A DNA stretch of 45,838 bases, taken from assembly GCA_016935195.1 (NCBI GenBank), contig JAFGRL010000163.1:1-45838 (forward strand). Direction: 5' to 3'. Positions 26,749 through 36,241 of this stretch are shown here, in pieces. This DNA is from Sedimentisphaerales bacterium. Its GTDB lineage: Bacteria > Planctomycetota > Phycisphaerae > Sedimentisphaerales > Anaerobacaceae. The notes below the pieces were generated by a model. It made no database searches. It was given only the letters and a program-made list of their open reading frames with translations, and was not told the DNA's origin. Both the position numbers and the translations under genes were made by a program. Every line of letters begins with the position of its first letter. Within the stretch, counting starts at the first letter, position 1.

Positions 26749-29490
26749 TCAAAAACCATCGACTGCAGCCAATGCCTTGGCTTCAGCTTCTTCCTGAAGG
26801 ATAATAGTGGGCTTAACGAGTATCAGCAAAATCTTTTCATCTCTGATTTTGGCACGGTTGCTGAACAATCTGCCGATAAAAGGCACTTTGCTCAATACCG
26901 GCACGCCGGCTTCTATTTCTTGCTCCACTACCACCTTCTGCCCACCCAACAACAGCGTGCCGGTATCCGGCACACTCACGCGCGTCTGTACCTGCGAGAC
27001 TTCCGAGGCCGGCCACTCTACAGTCCAGCTTGTGCCAACGGGACTATATAGCTCATATGACTCAAACCCTAGGAAATCTACTAACTGGGTAACAATATTA
27101 AGTAATACATGTTTTCGGTCCGGCATAATAGTAGGAGTAATATTGAGAATTGAGCCTAATGTTAGTGTGTTTTCCTCAGTGTCAACAGTCCAGTAAAATT
27201 CGCCCGTATCACCAATCTCTGTCAATTCCCACTCATAGTCGCCGGGATAGGGAAGAAGTCTCTGGTTTCTAATTGACGCCGATTCACCACTTAAGACAGT
27301 TACTTTAGGGGCCGTCAAAGATGACGCATCCCTGTGGGCCTGTGTTGCCCTGATTAGGTACGAAACCTCCAGGTCATTAAGGAGCAGATTGCCAAAGCCG
27401 CCCGTAATTGTCGAAGCAACTGTCCCTGATACAATACCACCAAGGGGTGACATAACTCCCCCGAAAGTTCCGGGAACGCCTGTCGTCTCAGGAAAAACAA
27501 TATTAGAAGACGCCTGGTCAAACTCGATAATGCCTGTCCTGCCGTGTGCGTTGTAGCTGAAATCTAAGTCCAGGCCTATATCTTCAAGGAAATTCTCACC
27601 TACCAAAAGATATCTGGCCTCAATAGAAACCTGATGACCCAGCGCCTTGCGCAGCCCCGAAAAAAGCTCATCAATTTTAGCGTGAACCTCGGTTTGCTGG
27701 CGAACTATCAATTTTTTGGCCCCATAAGCAGATATAGTACCTTCGCCTCCATATATCTCCCAACTGTCCGGCTCAACCGTGTCCTGGATAAGCTCAACGA
27801 GTCCCAGGGCACGCTCAAGTGCCTCTTCACCAAGTTCTTCCGGACTTATCTCCTCCTCGTCCTGGAAGCCCTCTACACCTTCGGAGGCCTCTCCACCTCC
27901 GCCTGTTTCTCCACTTGGTGCAAAATACTCAGCAGGCCGGCTCAGCAGGTCAGTAATGTCGTAAACCTGTATCTCCCACTCACTGGGTAATCGATCCTTT
28001 GTTGCTATCGTTAAAACTCCGTCCTCGACGATATAACCAAGCTCAACCCACTCGGCTGAAACAGATTCTAATAAGAGCTTCAGGCCTGTACGCAGAGAGA
28101 GCGAAGGTATCGGATCCATATTGATTGGTGTAAGCTGGTCAATTTCTGCTGCTGTCTCTAAATCTCGCCAATTGACAAACATCTTCAACGGCGGAACCAC
28201 TGAGTCCCTTATGATTTCAAGTGCTTCACTAAAAGGCATTTGACGGGATAACTCTGAAAGGTCAACCGTCTGGGCAAGTTGTTTATATACGGCCAAATTG
28301 CACGGGTCCCGGCCAAGGGGCTCCTCAGGCTTGCGAGTCGCGGATATCTCACGCCAGTTTTTTGGATAGTGAAGCTCCTGACCATAAGGTATACTTGATT
28401 CCTCAGTATCAAGCAATGTACTAACTCGTTCATTAGACTTTATCTTCTGAAGCTCCAGTTGTTTTCTAAGGTTGATAGTATCGGCCAGTGTCTGCTTAAG
28501 GACAAGAGCCTCGTCGTTGTGAGGATCTAATGCAAGTAAACTCTCCAACTGGCCAAGGGCCTGCTCATATCGCTGTTGACGCTGATAAGCCTTTGAGTTT
28601 TCCATCAGCTCGGCAATCCTCTTGCTCCTTTCGATATCTACCTGCTGCCGGTACGTGCGCTGGGCTTCTATGGCCTCGGCCTTTTTTTGTTCAGAAAGCT
28701 GCTGTTTTCTTGTGATTTGCCGGCTTTGTATTTCATCACTCAACCGGCTTAACTGGTCTGAATAATACTTAAAGTTGTCATCTCCAAGATGGAGACGGTT
28801 TTGGTTGACCGTGCGTTCGGCAGCGGCAACCACTTCCATAGCCTTGTCAAATTCGCCCTGGCTTATGTGGTTGTTGGCTTTGACTACTGCATCTTCAACA
28901 ACTGCTTTGGTGTAACTGTGGAGAACATTGCTCTTGCGGTTAATAACATTGATGTAGCTGGCTTGCCCAGCCGCAGGCTGTGAGGCCGTTATCTTCGCCT
29001 GTTGTACCTGGCCGGTGAGCAAATCAGTGCCGCGTCCGGGTTCAAATGCCTCATCAATCAGTTTCTGTTTCGTCTTATCAGAAATCTCAGCACGCATCTT
29101 CGAGGGCTTCTTTTTGCTCTTTAGCTTTTCGGCCTCGGTTAGCTTGTCTTTCTGTCCCTTAACATCTGTTTTTTCAACCGAACGCACATGTGCTTTCTCA
29201 AGGAGCTCGGTGAGTTTGGCCAGCTCAGAATCTGTCAGATAGTCACGGTAATCAAGGGCATAGAGAAACGCTTTTTCTGCTTCCTTGTACAGTCCTCTTT
29301 TAAGTTGCTCTTTTCCGACCTGAATGTAATTGGCTGCCACTTGGCGGATTACTTTCCGCTTGTTGACATCGTTTTGTTGTGTCTCGGAAACGGCTGAGAC
29401 TACCGGCATCACAAGCAGCAAAATCAAGCCCAAAGTCAGCAATAGACTTCTTCTGCCGGGAGCTTTGAATGAAAATATTATCAGTCTCAA
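26749..29490 (-). CDS. Secretin (type II/III/IV pilus-like outer-membrane channel) with TPR and coiled-coil N-terminus
   Basis: 913 residues. The start is TTG 29488-29490 behind GAGGAGG at 7-bp spacing. Signal-type hydrophobic segment at 12-34. A TPR-like block at about 49-105 (VGKEQLKRGLYKEAEKAFLY) and a second block at 179-256 (NRKSNVLHSYTKAVVEDA) are shared with the neighbouring gene at 29881-31014. A coiled coil (about 255-300) and another TPR-like helix pair (300-335) follow. Residues about 410-500 look like a small periplasmic N-domain (SLRTGLKLLLESVSAEWVELGY). The secretin core ends in the signature GVPVLSKVPFIGRLFSN (about 858-874) and KILLILVKPTII. Secretins form outer-membrane gated pores. 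No ATPase, platform protein or pseudopilin gene is nearby, so the machine it serves is unknown. The giant protease gene follows. Confidence 0.93.
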   Translation of the reverse strand: MRLIIFSFKAPGRRSLLLTLGLILLLVMPVVSAVSETQQNDVNKRKVIRQVAANYIQVGKEQLKRGLYKEAEKAFLYALDYRDYLTDSELAKLTELLEKAHVRSVEKTDVKGQKDKLTEAEKLKSKKKPSKMRAEISDKTKQKLIDEAFEPGRGTDLLTGQVQQAKITASQPAAGQASYINVINRKSNVLHSYTKAVVEDAVVKANNHISQGEFDKAMEVVAAAERTVNQNRLHLGDDNFKYYSDQLSRLSDEIQSRQITRKQQLSEQKKAEAIEAQRTYRQQVDIERSKRIAELMENSKAYQRQQRYEQALGQLESLLALDPHNDEALVLKQTLADTINLRKQLELQKIKSNERVSTLLDTEESSIPYGQELHYPKNWREISATRKPEEPLGRDPCNLAVYKQLAQTVDLSELSRQMPFSEALEIIRDSVVPPLKMFVNWRDLETAAEIDQLTPINMDPIPSLSLRTGLKLLLESVSAEWVELGYIVEDGVLTIATKDRLPSEWEIQVYDITDLLSRPAEYFAPSGETGGGGEASEGVEGFQDEEEISPEELGEEALERALGLVELIQDTVEPDSWEIYGGEGTISAYGAKKLIVRQQTEVHAKIDELFSGLRKALGHQVSIEARYLLVGENFLEDIGLDLDFSYNAHGRTGIIEFDQASSNIVFPETTGVPGTFGGVMSPLGGIVSGTVASTITGGFGNLLLNDLEVSYLIRATQAHRDASSLTAPKVTVLSGESASIRNQRLLPYPGDYEWELTEIGDTGEFYWTVDTEENTLTLGSILNITPTIMPDRKHVLLNIVTQLVDFLGFESYELYSPVGTSWTVEWPASEVSQVQTRVSVPDTGTLLLGGQKVVVEQEIEAGVPVLSKVPFIGRLFSNRAKIRDEKILLILVKPTIILQEEAEAKALAAVDGF

Positions 29491-29880
29491 GGTAAAACCT
29501 CCTCAAAAAAAAGAAATGCCTCCTGCACCAAATCTATTTCACACCAACCCACCATAAGGATAGGTAACACCTGACAAAATCCAGTTTACAAAAGGTTAGT
29601 GTTTTTTTCAAGGAAAAAAAATATGACCGAAGCCCTGCATCAACATTCCTCCTTTTGGTCCCATATAAACACATTTAAGCTGAGTAAAAAGGTCATCCAA
29701 AACAAGAGAATGCGGAAAAGGCGCAAATTGCCTCGGAATGACGTTAAGTTTTTTTCCTTCAGGAACCAGCCATAACTGACTTGGATAACCGTTGGGTGGA
29801 CAAACCAAAGTGTTGGCCAGACAACCGCCCACGCGAAATGTATAATATATACGAAGTAAATTCGCAAGATAATTTTTGAT
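29491..29880 (-). other. 390-bp spacer between TPR protein and secretin, no convincing gene
   Basis: Two overlapping minus-strand frames of 74-75 codons exist (29608-29832 from GTG, and 29640-29867). Neither shows a recognisable family or good ribosome site at its start. A strong AAAGGAGG motif at about 29644-29651 (minus strand) is followed by ATG only for a 14-codon frame. The proximal end carries the GAGGAGG of the secretin. It may hold a promoter or leader RNA for the secretin gene. Confidence 0.4.
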
Positions 29881-31014
29881 TTATTGAGCCGACGTGCTTG
29901 GCTGCTTTGCTATTTTTTGCTCAAGCCGTTCTAATTCAAGTTTGTATTTTCTCAAAAGCTCATCACCAAGGTATGAATGATATCCATTTACGATTGCTTC
30001 AGATATCTGAACTATCTTTTTTGCCTTGGCCGGCTTACCCTGGGCCAAAAATGTTTCCACCTTTACTGAAGCATCGTTAACAACCGCTCTGACATAGCTT
30101 CGCAGGATATTCCGTTTGCGCATGACCTGTCTTATGTAGGGACTTTGAGAAGGCGCCGAATCTGAGGATTCAAGCGGCCGATGAGTTGAACTGTATCTGG
30201 AAAACCGAACTTCCCTGTCCAGTTCTGCCTGCTGACCCAGCTTAACAAACTTATCTTCGAAATCCAATATCGGCCAGATGTTATCTTTACTGTCAGGCAT
30301 TGCCCTGATAGATGATAACGACTCGACACTTTGGCCGAAAAGCTCGTTTATCTTAATCAGATAATCCTCAGCATTTTTGCCTGATTGAAGCACCAATAGC
30401 CCTGCTTCGGCAACCTCAACAAAACCATCCCTTGCCTTTTCGTATTGGCCGGCAGAGTAAAACGCTACGCTGGCTTTGTAAACTTCCATCAACTCTTTTC
30501 TCTGGGCAGCCAGTTTTTTATCGATAGTATTAAGTGTTTGTGCAATCTGAGCTTTTTCTTTTTTGGTAAGAAAGTTACCTGCTTTGACTTTCTCAAGATG
30601 CGCCTTGGCCTCGATGAACCTGTCTTTTTTGAAAAGATTTTCGGCCGCAACGATATGTTTTTGCGCATCAGCCCTTTTTACCAGGGCTGTATCTGTAATC
30701 TTGGCTAATATGCCTATCTGGGCAAGTTCTAAAGACGATAGATAGTCCTGGTAAGTCAATGCCAGCAAAAACGAATCCTCAGCCTGCTTATACAACCCCC
30801 TGCTGTACTGCTCCTTACCGACAGCTATCCACTCATGGGCAGTTTGACGAGCGACCTTCTGTCTGTCCTGGGTTTGGTCAACTGCTTGAGCTTTCTGTGC
30901 CCCCAGGCCGGTCGAAATGATAAAAAAAATGGACGCAAAAAAAATAAAAGCTCTGCTGCCAAAATGATGCGGCCAAACCAATAATCCATTTATGTTATAA
31001 TGAGCCGGTAACAT
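29881..31014 (-). CDS. Exported TPR-like protein paralogous to the secretin N-terminus
   Basis: 377 residues. A signal anchor at about 21-44 (AFIFFASIFFIISTGLGA) ends in AQA before a mature helical protein. Block 1 (about 53-113, VGKEQYSRGLYKQAEDSFLL and TYQDYLSSLELAQI) aligns almost residue for residue with secretin 49-105. Block 2 (about 292-369, KRNILRSYVRAVVNDASVKV and YLGDELLRKYKLELERLEQKI) aligns with secretin 179-256. Between them lie helical, coiled-coil-like repeats (AENLFKKDRFIEAKAHLEKV, FYSAGQYEKARDGFVEVAEAG) of TPR type. It has no channel domain. ATG 31012-31014 follows AAGGA. It is the first gene of the run leading to the secretin. A periplasmic pilotin- or scaffold-like partner of the secretin is a reasonable guess, not shown. 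Confidence 0.85.
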   Translation of the reverse strand: MLPAHYNINGLLVWPHHFGSRAFIFFASIFFIISTGLGAQKAQAVDQTQDRQKVARQTAHEWIAVGKEQYSRGLYKQAEDSFLLALTYQDYLSSLELAQIGILAKITDTALVKRADAQKHIVAAENLFKKDRFIEAKAHLEKVKAGNFLTKKEKAQIAQTLNTIDKKLAAQRKELMEVYKASVAFYSAGQYEKARDGFVEVAEAGLLVLQSGKNAEDYLIKINELFGQSVESLSSIRAMPDSKDNIWPILDFEDKFVKLGQQAELDREVRFSRYSSTHRPLESSDSAPSQSPYIRQVMRKRNILRSYVRAVVNDASVKVETFLAQGKPAKAKKIVQISEAIVNGYHSYLGDELLRKYKLELERLEQKIAKQPSTSAQ

Positions 31015-31139
31015 TGCGGTCCTTCACAAAAACTCCTGTCTCCCTGCCGAGCAAACTCACACAATCTTCATAACATACTTATCGTCATTTTTGCAAGAAA
31101 AAAATTGATTTAGGGGCTCATCCAACAATAATCAAAGAG

Positions 31140-31943
31140 ATGACGGCAAAAAAACCACTTATCCTGGCAATTGAGACTTCAGGCAGATGGGGTTCCGTCG
31201 CTTTAGCCCTTGGTGAGCAACTGTTGATAGAGCAAGAATTCACCGGCCCAATGAGACACAATGCTGAGTTGTTTCCCGCAATTAGCCTGCTGTTAAGACA
31301 AGTCAACGAAAAACCAAAGCATATTGAGCAAATCTACATATCGGCAGGGCCCGGCAGCTTCACCGGCCTGCGTATTGCAGTAGCTCTTGCGAAAATGGCA
31401 AACTTCGCAAATGACGTAAAGATAATTGCTCTGGACACACTCGATGTGATAGCTGCCAACGTATCCAGCTTTGTTTCAGACAGATCTGTGAGTTGTAAGA
31501 CCAAATTGCCGCAAAGGGTCGCTGTAATCTTAGATGCCAAACGTAATCAATTCTTCGCCGCAGTCTATCGGCACGCCGACGGCGACGATTCTCACAAAGC
31601 AGACTCCGGACATAACAGAGGCCGATGCAATCCCCTGGCTGCTCTTGACTGGCCTTTAATCAAGATTACTGACGATTGCATTATAACTGCAGCGAACTTC
31701 GTAAAGCAATTCACACACCAGCCAGAGCCTCTCTGGCTGCTCGGAGAGGGCCTTGTTTACTATAAAAATAAGTTTGTTACCCGGGGAATTAAATTTTTCA
31801 GCGGGGACTACTGGAGACCTCGGGCGCAAAAAGTCCACGAATTAGGGTGGTTTTTAGCCCAGCAGGGCAGATTTGCCGACCCGACAGCTTTAAGGCCAAA
31901 GTATTTACGGAGGCCGGATGTGAAAATGAATTCGATGTTGTAG
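31140..31943 (+). CDS. tsaB: tRNA N6-threonylcarbamoyladenosine biosynthesis protein TsaB
   Basis: 267 residues, ASKHA/TsaB fold. TsaB pairs with TsaD (and TsaE) to place threonylcarbamoyl on A37 of ANN-decoding tRNAs. The opening LILAIETSGRWGSVALALG is the phosphate-1 motif of the family, MRHNAELFPAI follows, and the hallmark IYISAGPGSFTGLRIAVALAK is at about 66-86. The C-terminal region YLRRPDVKMNSM resembles the PxYLR end of TsaB. A central insert (RVAVILDAKRNQFFAAVYR) is normal. It starts 125 bp from the divergent TPR gene. Partner genes tsaD and tsaE are not in this window. Confidence 0.93.
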   Translation: MTAKKPLILAIETSGRWGSVALALGEQLLIEQEFTGPMRHNAELFPAISLLLRQVNEKPKHIEQIYISAGPGSFTGLRIAVALAKMANFANDVKIIALDTLDVIAANVSSFVSDRSVSCKTKLPQRVAVILDAKRNQFFAAVYRHADGDDSHKADSGHNRGRCNPLAALDWPLIKITDDCIITAANFVKQFTHQPEPLWLLGEGLVYYKNKFVTRGIKFFSGDYWRPRAQKVHELGWFLAQQGRFADPTALRPKYLRRPDVKMNSML

Positions 31944-32303
31944 AGAGCCGAAAAGCTGCAAATAGTCCACTGTGCCCATTACGGCAATGTAGGTTTGCGC
32001 ACGCAGGTCGAAAAAAGGCCTTTGCCCCACAGACAATCATCCTTTGGTTGTTTTGAGAAATATTTTGGTTGCTTTATTCGGCCTGATTTTTTATAATAAT
32101 TTTGTTGGATTTTACCCAGACTTTTTAGCTGGTCCATCGTATATCAAAATAGCAGATAAGCTTCGGATGGAGGCTGTATATTCGTAACAGTTGTATGGTA
32201 AAGAAGTTAGGGAAATGTGGAAAAGGGGCCTAAAGCTGGCTTTTCGGCAGCTATATGGTCGGATTCTAAGGAAAAGCGATTTATAAGGAAAGGTGATGAG
32301 ACT
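31944..32303 (+). other. 360-bp spacer with a promoter and long leader for the TIM-barrel/HEAT gene
   Basis: No gene of convincing quality is seen. A promoter-like pair lies at 32069-32097, followed by about 200 bases of leader to ATG 32304. An in-frame GTG at 32217 would add 29 residues before the signal peptide and is judged not to be the start. A short hairpin TGCGCACGCA lies near 31995-32004. Confidence 0.4.
32069..32097 (+). promoter_or_regulatory. Sigma-70-like promoter for the TIM-barrel/HEAT gene
   Basis: TTGCTT (32069-32074), a 17-bp spacer and a perfect TATAAT (32092-32097). The -35 matches only at TTG. Confidence 0.45.
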
Positions 32304-34484
32304 ATGGTAAGGCGAAATTTTCTTTTTGTAGCCATTCTGGCGCTAAGCATCACATTATTTCAGCAATCAATCCTAAAAGCAGACCCCCCAATAGACCATT
32401 ATATCAGCACCGGTGATAATCGCTTTGTATGCACATGGCTTCCTATCGAATCGCCAAATTCAATCGAGGCATCATTTGACCTTTTGAAGGACCTTTGGAA
32501 AACCAGAAGGATTTACTGGCGGGGACTGCAGGAAGTCCAGGACTGGAAAACGTTTGGTAACCTTCCAGAGCCTAATATAGTACAGCCTGGCTGTTATCCT
32601 CGCTCGGCCAGTTTCTGGCACTGGATTGAATATCTGGCAGCAAGTGATGCAAACGAGGCGTTTGTCGTTCAGGCAGCCCATGACCGCGGGATGGAATTAT
32701 GGGGTATGGGGAATCTCTTTGATTGGGGTGGAGGAGGAGATATACCGGTAAACGCAGCCTATGGGTACCCGCTTGGATGGGAGTCCCCATTGCGTCGGGC
32801 GCATCGTGAGTGGTTACCTGTCGATAAGTATGATTGCTTCAAACAGGCCGGACCCTTCGAACTGGCATATCCCGAAGCTCGCCAGGCAATTATAGACACA
32901 TATGTAGAGCTTGCTGTCGAAGCCGACTACGATGGTGTATTTTTCTTAACTTATGCAGAAAACCACGGAATGCGATTCCAGGACCAGTACGGCTACAACG
33001 AGCCAATTGTCAAGGAATTCAAAAACCGCTATGGAGTCGATATCCGCCGTGAACCATTTAACAAAACTGACTGGATAAATCTGCGAGGGGAGTATATGTC
33101 GCAGTTTCTTGCGGAGCTAAAAACTGCGCTATCTGCCCACGGGATCGATCAGGGGTTAGGAATCAATCAGAATAGTCCTACTCGCACCCAGCAGTGGCCT
33201 TACACAGGCACCATCTTCCGCACCGGCGGCGAAGTTGATATGGATTACGAAACCTGGATTAACGACCAGACCGCCGATGAGCTTATGAGTTGGGGCAACT
33301 CGGCTCTTGCTCTGGATTTAAAAGACTTAGCTCAGGGAACAGGAACTGAGGTTTCATTGTTAACCTCTAGTCCGTATGGTTATCTACACCTCGGTATTCC
33401 TGTAGTAAGCTCGTATGGTGACGAGATAATGTACTTGTTGCGCAGCCAAATATCAGCGCAGCCGCTCTCAGCTCTTTCAGACCCGAACATTTACAAGAGA
33501 ATGCGAGTCCTGGCTCAAATAATAGATGGCCAGACTTCTGCTACCAGCGGCGATGTTATTCCGCTGGCATCCGACTCGAATCTGCTTGTTCGAAAATGGG
33601 CAATGAGGGCACTGGGTGTGATAGGCGAGCCTGCCGGTGTACCGATTCTTGAGGCGGGTCTTTTTGACAGTGAAACTGCTGTCCGCAATGGTGCCGTTCT
33701 CGGCCTGCAAAGTATCAGGAGCTCCAATACTGCTACACAGATATTAAATGCTGTTGACCAGCATGGTAACTTTATGTTCAACAACGTTGCTTCTACTGCC
33801 TTGGCGTATTGCACACCGGCTACAACTGTTCGAGCTCAGCTTGCCGATAAAATGCAGAACCACAGCAACCCAATGGTAAGAGAAACAGCTGCCCGAACAT
33901 TGGCGGTATTTATGTCTGATTCTGATGTGGCTGCAGCATTTGTCAATGTTCTGGTGAATGACCCGTGCGACAATATCAGACAATATGCTGCAGAGGGACT
34001 TGGCAATATCTTCAATTATCCCGCAGGTGTTCAGGCCCTTATCGATGCCGTGGGTCTCGACAATGTTGCCGTTTCCGAAAGGTCGGTACAGGCCCTGGGT
34101 AAAAAGGTTGGCTTTGACCCTGCTGCCGAGGCAGTTAGGCCACAGATTCTCAACGCCTTAAGTTCCTTGTTCGAGAAATTGGCTGAACCTGGTTGTCTGC
34201 GCAGTGATGTTGATTGGGGCTATAGACCCATCGGCGATGCCTTGCTGGCTATGGGTGACGATGGCCGGGCTGTGCTCGAGTCTTACTATAATCAGAGGAA
34301 GAATCCTCACCTGGCCCAGATGGCATGGCTTGTTCTTTATATGCCTCAGGAAAAGGGTGATTTTACCGTAATGACAGAAGAAGAATATGATGCCGTGTTT
34401 GAAAAACGGCCGCCTATATATGATAGTCCCAGCGAATTGGCCAGATTCGCCAAAGAATGGCTGGGAGACGGATTCTGGCCATAA
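32304..34484 (+). CDS. Secreted glycoside-hydrolase-like TIM-barrel protein with HEAT repeats
   Basis: 726 residues from ATG 32304, preceded by AGGTGA and opening with a signal peptide (RRNFLFVAILALSITLF, cleavage near LKADPP). Residues about 30-400 look like a TIM-barrel of the glycoside-hydrolase-like kind: WHWIEYLAASDANEAFVVQAAHDRGMELWGMG resembles barrel strands that place a sugar-active site. DYDGVFFLTYAENHG and FLAELKTALSAHGIDQGLGIN follow the pattern of GHL10/GH-A-like surface proteins. Residues about 415-632 are HEAT-like repeats (NLLVRKWAMRALGVIG, NPMVRETAARTLAVF, DNIRQYAAEGLGNIF). No dockerin is present. Substrate and catalytic residues cannot be assigned safely. It is followed 70 bp later by another secreted protein, suggesting a shared polysaccharide-related role. 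Confidence 0.65.
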   Translation: MVRRNFLFVAILALSITLFQQSILKADPPIDHYISTGDNRFVCTWLPIESPNSIEASFDLLKDLWKTRRIYWRGLQEVQDWKTFGNLPEPNIVQPGCYPRSASFWHWIEYLAASDANEAFVVQAAHDRGMELWGMGNLFDWGGGGDIPVNAAYGYPLGWESPLRRAHREWLPVDKYDCFKQAGPFELAYPEARQAIIDTYVELAVEADYDGVFFLTYAENHGMRFQDQYGYNEPIVKEFKNRYGVDIRREPFNKTDWINLRGEYMSQFLAELKTALSAHGIDQGLGINQNSPTRTQQWPYTGTIFRTGGEVDMDYETWINDQTADELMSWGNSALALDLKDLAQGTGTEVSLLTSSPYGYLHLGIPVVSSYGDEIMYLLRSQISAQPLSALSDPNIYKRMRVLAQIIDGQTSATSGDVIPLASDSNLLVRKWAMRALGVIGEPAGVPILEAGLFDSETAVRNGAVLGLQSIRSSNTATQILNAVDQHGNFMFNNVASTALAYCTPATTVRAQLADKMQNHSNPMVRETAARTLAVFMSDSDVAAAFVNVLVNDPCDNIRQYAAEGLGNIFNYPAGVQALIDAVGLDNVAVSERSVQALGKKVGFDPAAEAVRPQILNALSSLFEKLAEPGCLRSDVDWGYRPIGDALLAMGDDGRAVLESYYNQRKNPHLAQMAWLVLYMPQEKGDFTVMTEEEYDAVFEKRPPIYDSPSELARFAKEWLGDGFWP

Positions 34485-34554
34485 TCTAAAGGTGTTTCCT
34501 GTTTAATTGAGATAAACTATGGCCTTTGTTGATTAGCTATAAAGGAGGAGTATT

Positions 34555-36225
34555 ATGCGTAATAAACTGATCGGACTGATTTGCCTTGGTGTACTATTAA
34601 ACTTTGCCGCTAATGTTTCTGCGGCCGTCTGGTGGTATGGCACTGTAGATGACAACTGGAACAATCCGAACAACTACAACCTGCCTGGTGAAATACCACC
34701 AACAGGCCCGGACATGGACACAGGTATTAACTGGGGCATCTCGGGAAGAGGCGGGGTACCTGCTATGAAGCTCGACACGGGCGAAACAGGATATTGCGCC
34801 TCTTACTGGAGCTATGCAGAGTTGAGTGGAACTTATGAGGCTGTAGTCTATATCAGAGGCGGAGACCTGATTAGTGCCAATGGCTTTACGGCAGGCTCGA
34901 TTGGAACAGGCCACGACTCTACAGTTTACTTATCGAGCGGCTCGGTTAGCTTTCCTGCTCAAACCCGTATAGGAAGAGTTATCTTCGGAGGGAGTGGAGG
35001 CACTGGAAAAATCCATATGACCGGCGGCACCTGGAGCACCGGCAGCCTGCAGATACCTTATGAGACGAGTGGTAGCCCAAACGGTATTTTAAATCTCTAC
35101 GACGGGACTATGACTGCAAGCTCATTGACAATGCTATCCGGAGGCTATATTGATATTGAACAAGGTACGCTAAAGATAAGCGGTGATGTCCGGGATGATA
35201 TCGCACCTTATATTACAAGTCACTGGATTGAGGCCTACGGCGGTGCGGGCGAGTTGCAGGTTGACTACGACGGAGGATACACCACAGTAACCGCTGTCAA
35301 TCCCGCCATAGCGAGCGAACCTTATCCTTCGGATGATAGTGCTGGGGCACCGGTGGATGTTACCCTTACCTGGCTGCCGGGAATCTGGGCCAATAAGCAC
35401 ACGGTCTATTTCGGCACAAGTGAAAGCGACGTAAACGAAGGTTCAACGCCCATCAGTGTAGAGAAGGACGCAAATAGCCATGGGCCTCTTGCACTCAACA
35501 GAGGCCAGAAATACTACTGGCGAATCGATGAGGTCAACACAACCGAGCCTAACACCTGGCAGGGTAATATATGGAACTTTACGGTAAGAGAATTTGCCAT
35601 TGTTGACGATATGGAATCCTATAATGACGATTTCAACCTGATAATATTCACCTGGATGGACGGTACTGTCGGCAATACTTCCGGCTCGATTATATATCTA
35701 CAGGAAGGATCTCCGGTACATGGCGGCAATAAATCGATGAAATATATTTACAAAAACGACGGCTCAACCGGCGCACCATACTTCTCAGAAATAAGGCGGA
35801 ATTTTGGTGGGCAGGACTGGACAGAGGGCGGCAAGTTTAAGGGCCTGGTACTGTTTTTCAAAGGCGATACCGGCAATGACCCCGAGCAGATGTATGTTGC
35901 CTTGTCTGATGGTACGACTACCGGAGTAATCCTGCATCCCGATGAAAATGCCGCCCAGCTTGACGACTGGCAGCAGTGGTCGATTGGTTTTGACGAGTTT
36001 GCCGGCGTAAATCGCGAGCACATACAGACGATGTATATTGGCTTTGGCGACCGTGACAGCCATCCCGACCCGGGCGGCACAGGCACAGTATATTTTGACG
36101 ATATCAGACGCTATCCGCCGATATGTCTTTATGAACTTGAGTTTGACTTCAACGATGATTGTGTGGTTGACTTTAAAGACTTTGCAAGTTTTGCAGGCGG
36201 CTGGGTTGATGAGAAGTGGCCATAA
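34555..36225 (+). CDS. Secreted modular protein: beta-rich domain, FN3-like, galactose-binding-like, half dockerin
   Basis: 556 residues with a signal peptide (LIGLICLGVLLNFAANVSA, 5-23) and an AAGGAGG site before ATG 34555. Residues 24-255 are repeats rich in Gly/Ser and beta strands (STVYLSSGSVSF, GKIHMTGGTWS, GILNLYDGTMTAS), like passenger or beta-solenoid repeats. An FN3-like domain follows (about 260-345, DVTLTWLPGI, HTVYFGTSESDV, YYWRIDEVN). A jelly-roll/galactose-binding-like domain lies at about 350-520 (VDDMESYNDDF, VHGGNKSMKY, YFDDIRRY). The protein ends in one calcium loop of dockerin type (FNDDCVVDFKDFASFAGGWV) instead of the usual two. The FN3 and DDMESYND pattern is common in anaerobic planctomycete surface proteins. 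Ligand unknown. Confidence 0.75.
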   Translation: MRNKLIGLICLGVLLNFAANVSAAVWWYGTVDDNWNNPNNYNLPGEIPPTGPDMDTGINWGISGRGGVPAMKLDTGETGYCASYWSYAELSGTYEAVVYIRGGDLISANGFTAGSIGTGHDSTVYLSSGSVSFPAQTRIGRVIFGGSGGTGKIHMTGGTWSTGSLQIPYETSGSPNGILNLYDGTMTASSLTMLSGGYIDIEQGTLKISGDVRDDIAPYITSHWIEAYGGAGELQVDYDGGYTTVTAVNPAIASEPYPSDDSAGAPVDVTLTWLPGIWANKHTVYFGTSESDVNEGSTPISVEKDANSHGPLALNRGQKYYWRIDEVNTTEPNTWQGNIWNFTVREFAIVDDMESYNDDFNLIIFTWMDGTVGNTSGSIIYLQEGSPVHGGNKSMKYIYKNDGSTGAPYFSEIRRNFGGQDWTEGGKFKGLVLFFKGDTGNDPEQMYVALSDGTTTGVILHPDENAAQLDDWQQWSIGFDEFAGVNREHIQTMYIGFGDRDSHPDPGGTGTVYFDDIRRYPPICLYELEFDFNDDCVVDFKDFASFAGGWVDEKWP

Positions 36226-36241
36226 TGTGTAACAATTGCTG

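Noticed and set aside
29608-29867. Two 74-75-codon minus-strand frames between TPR protein and secretin
   Set aside because: They overlap each other in different frames, have no family signature and no good ribosome site at their starts.
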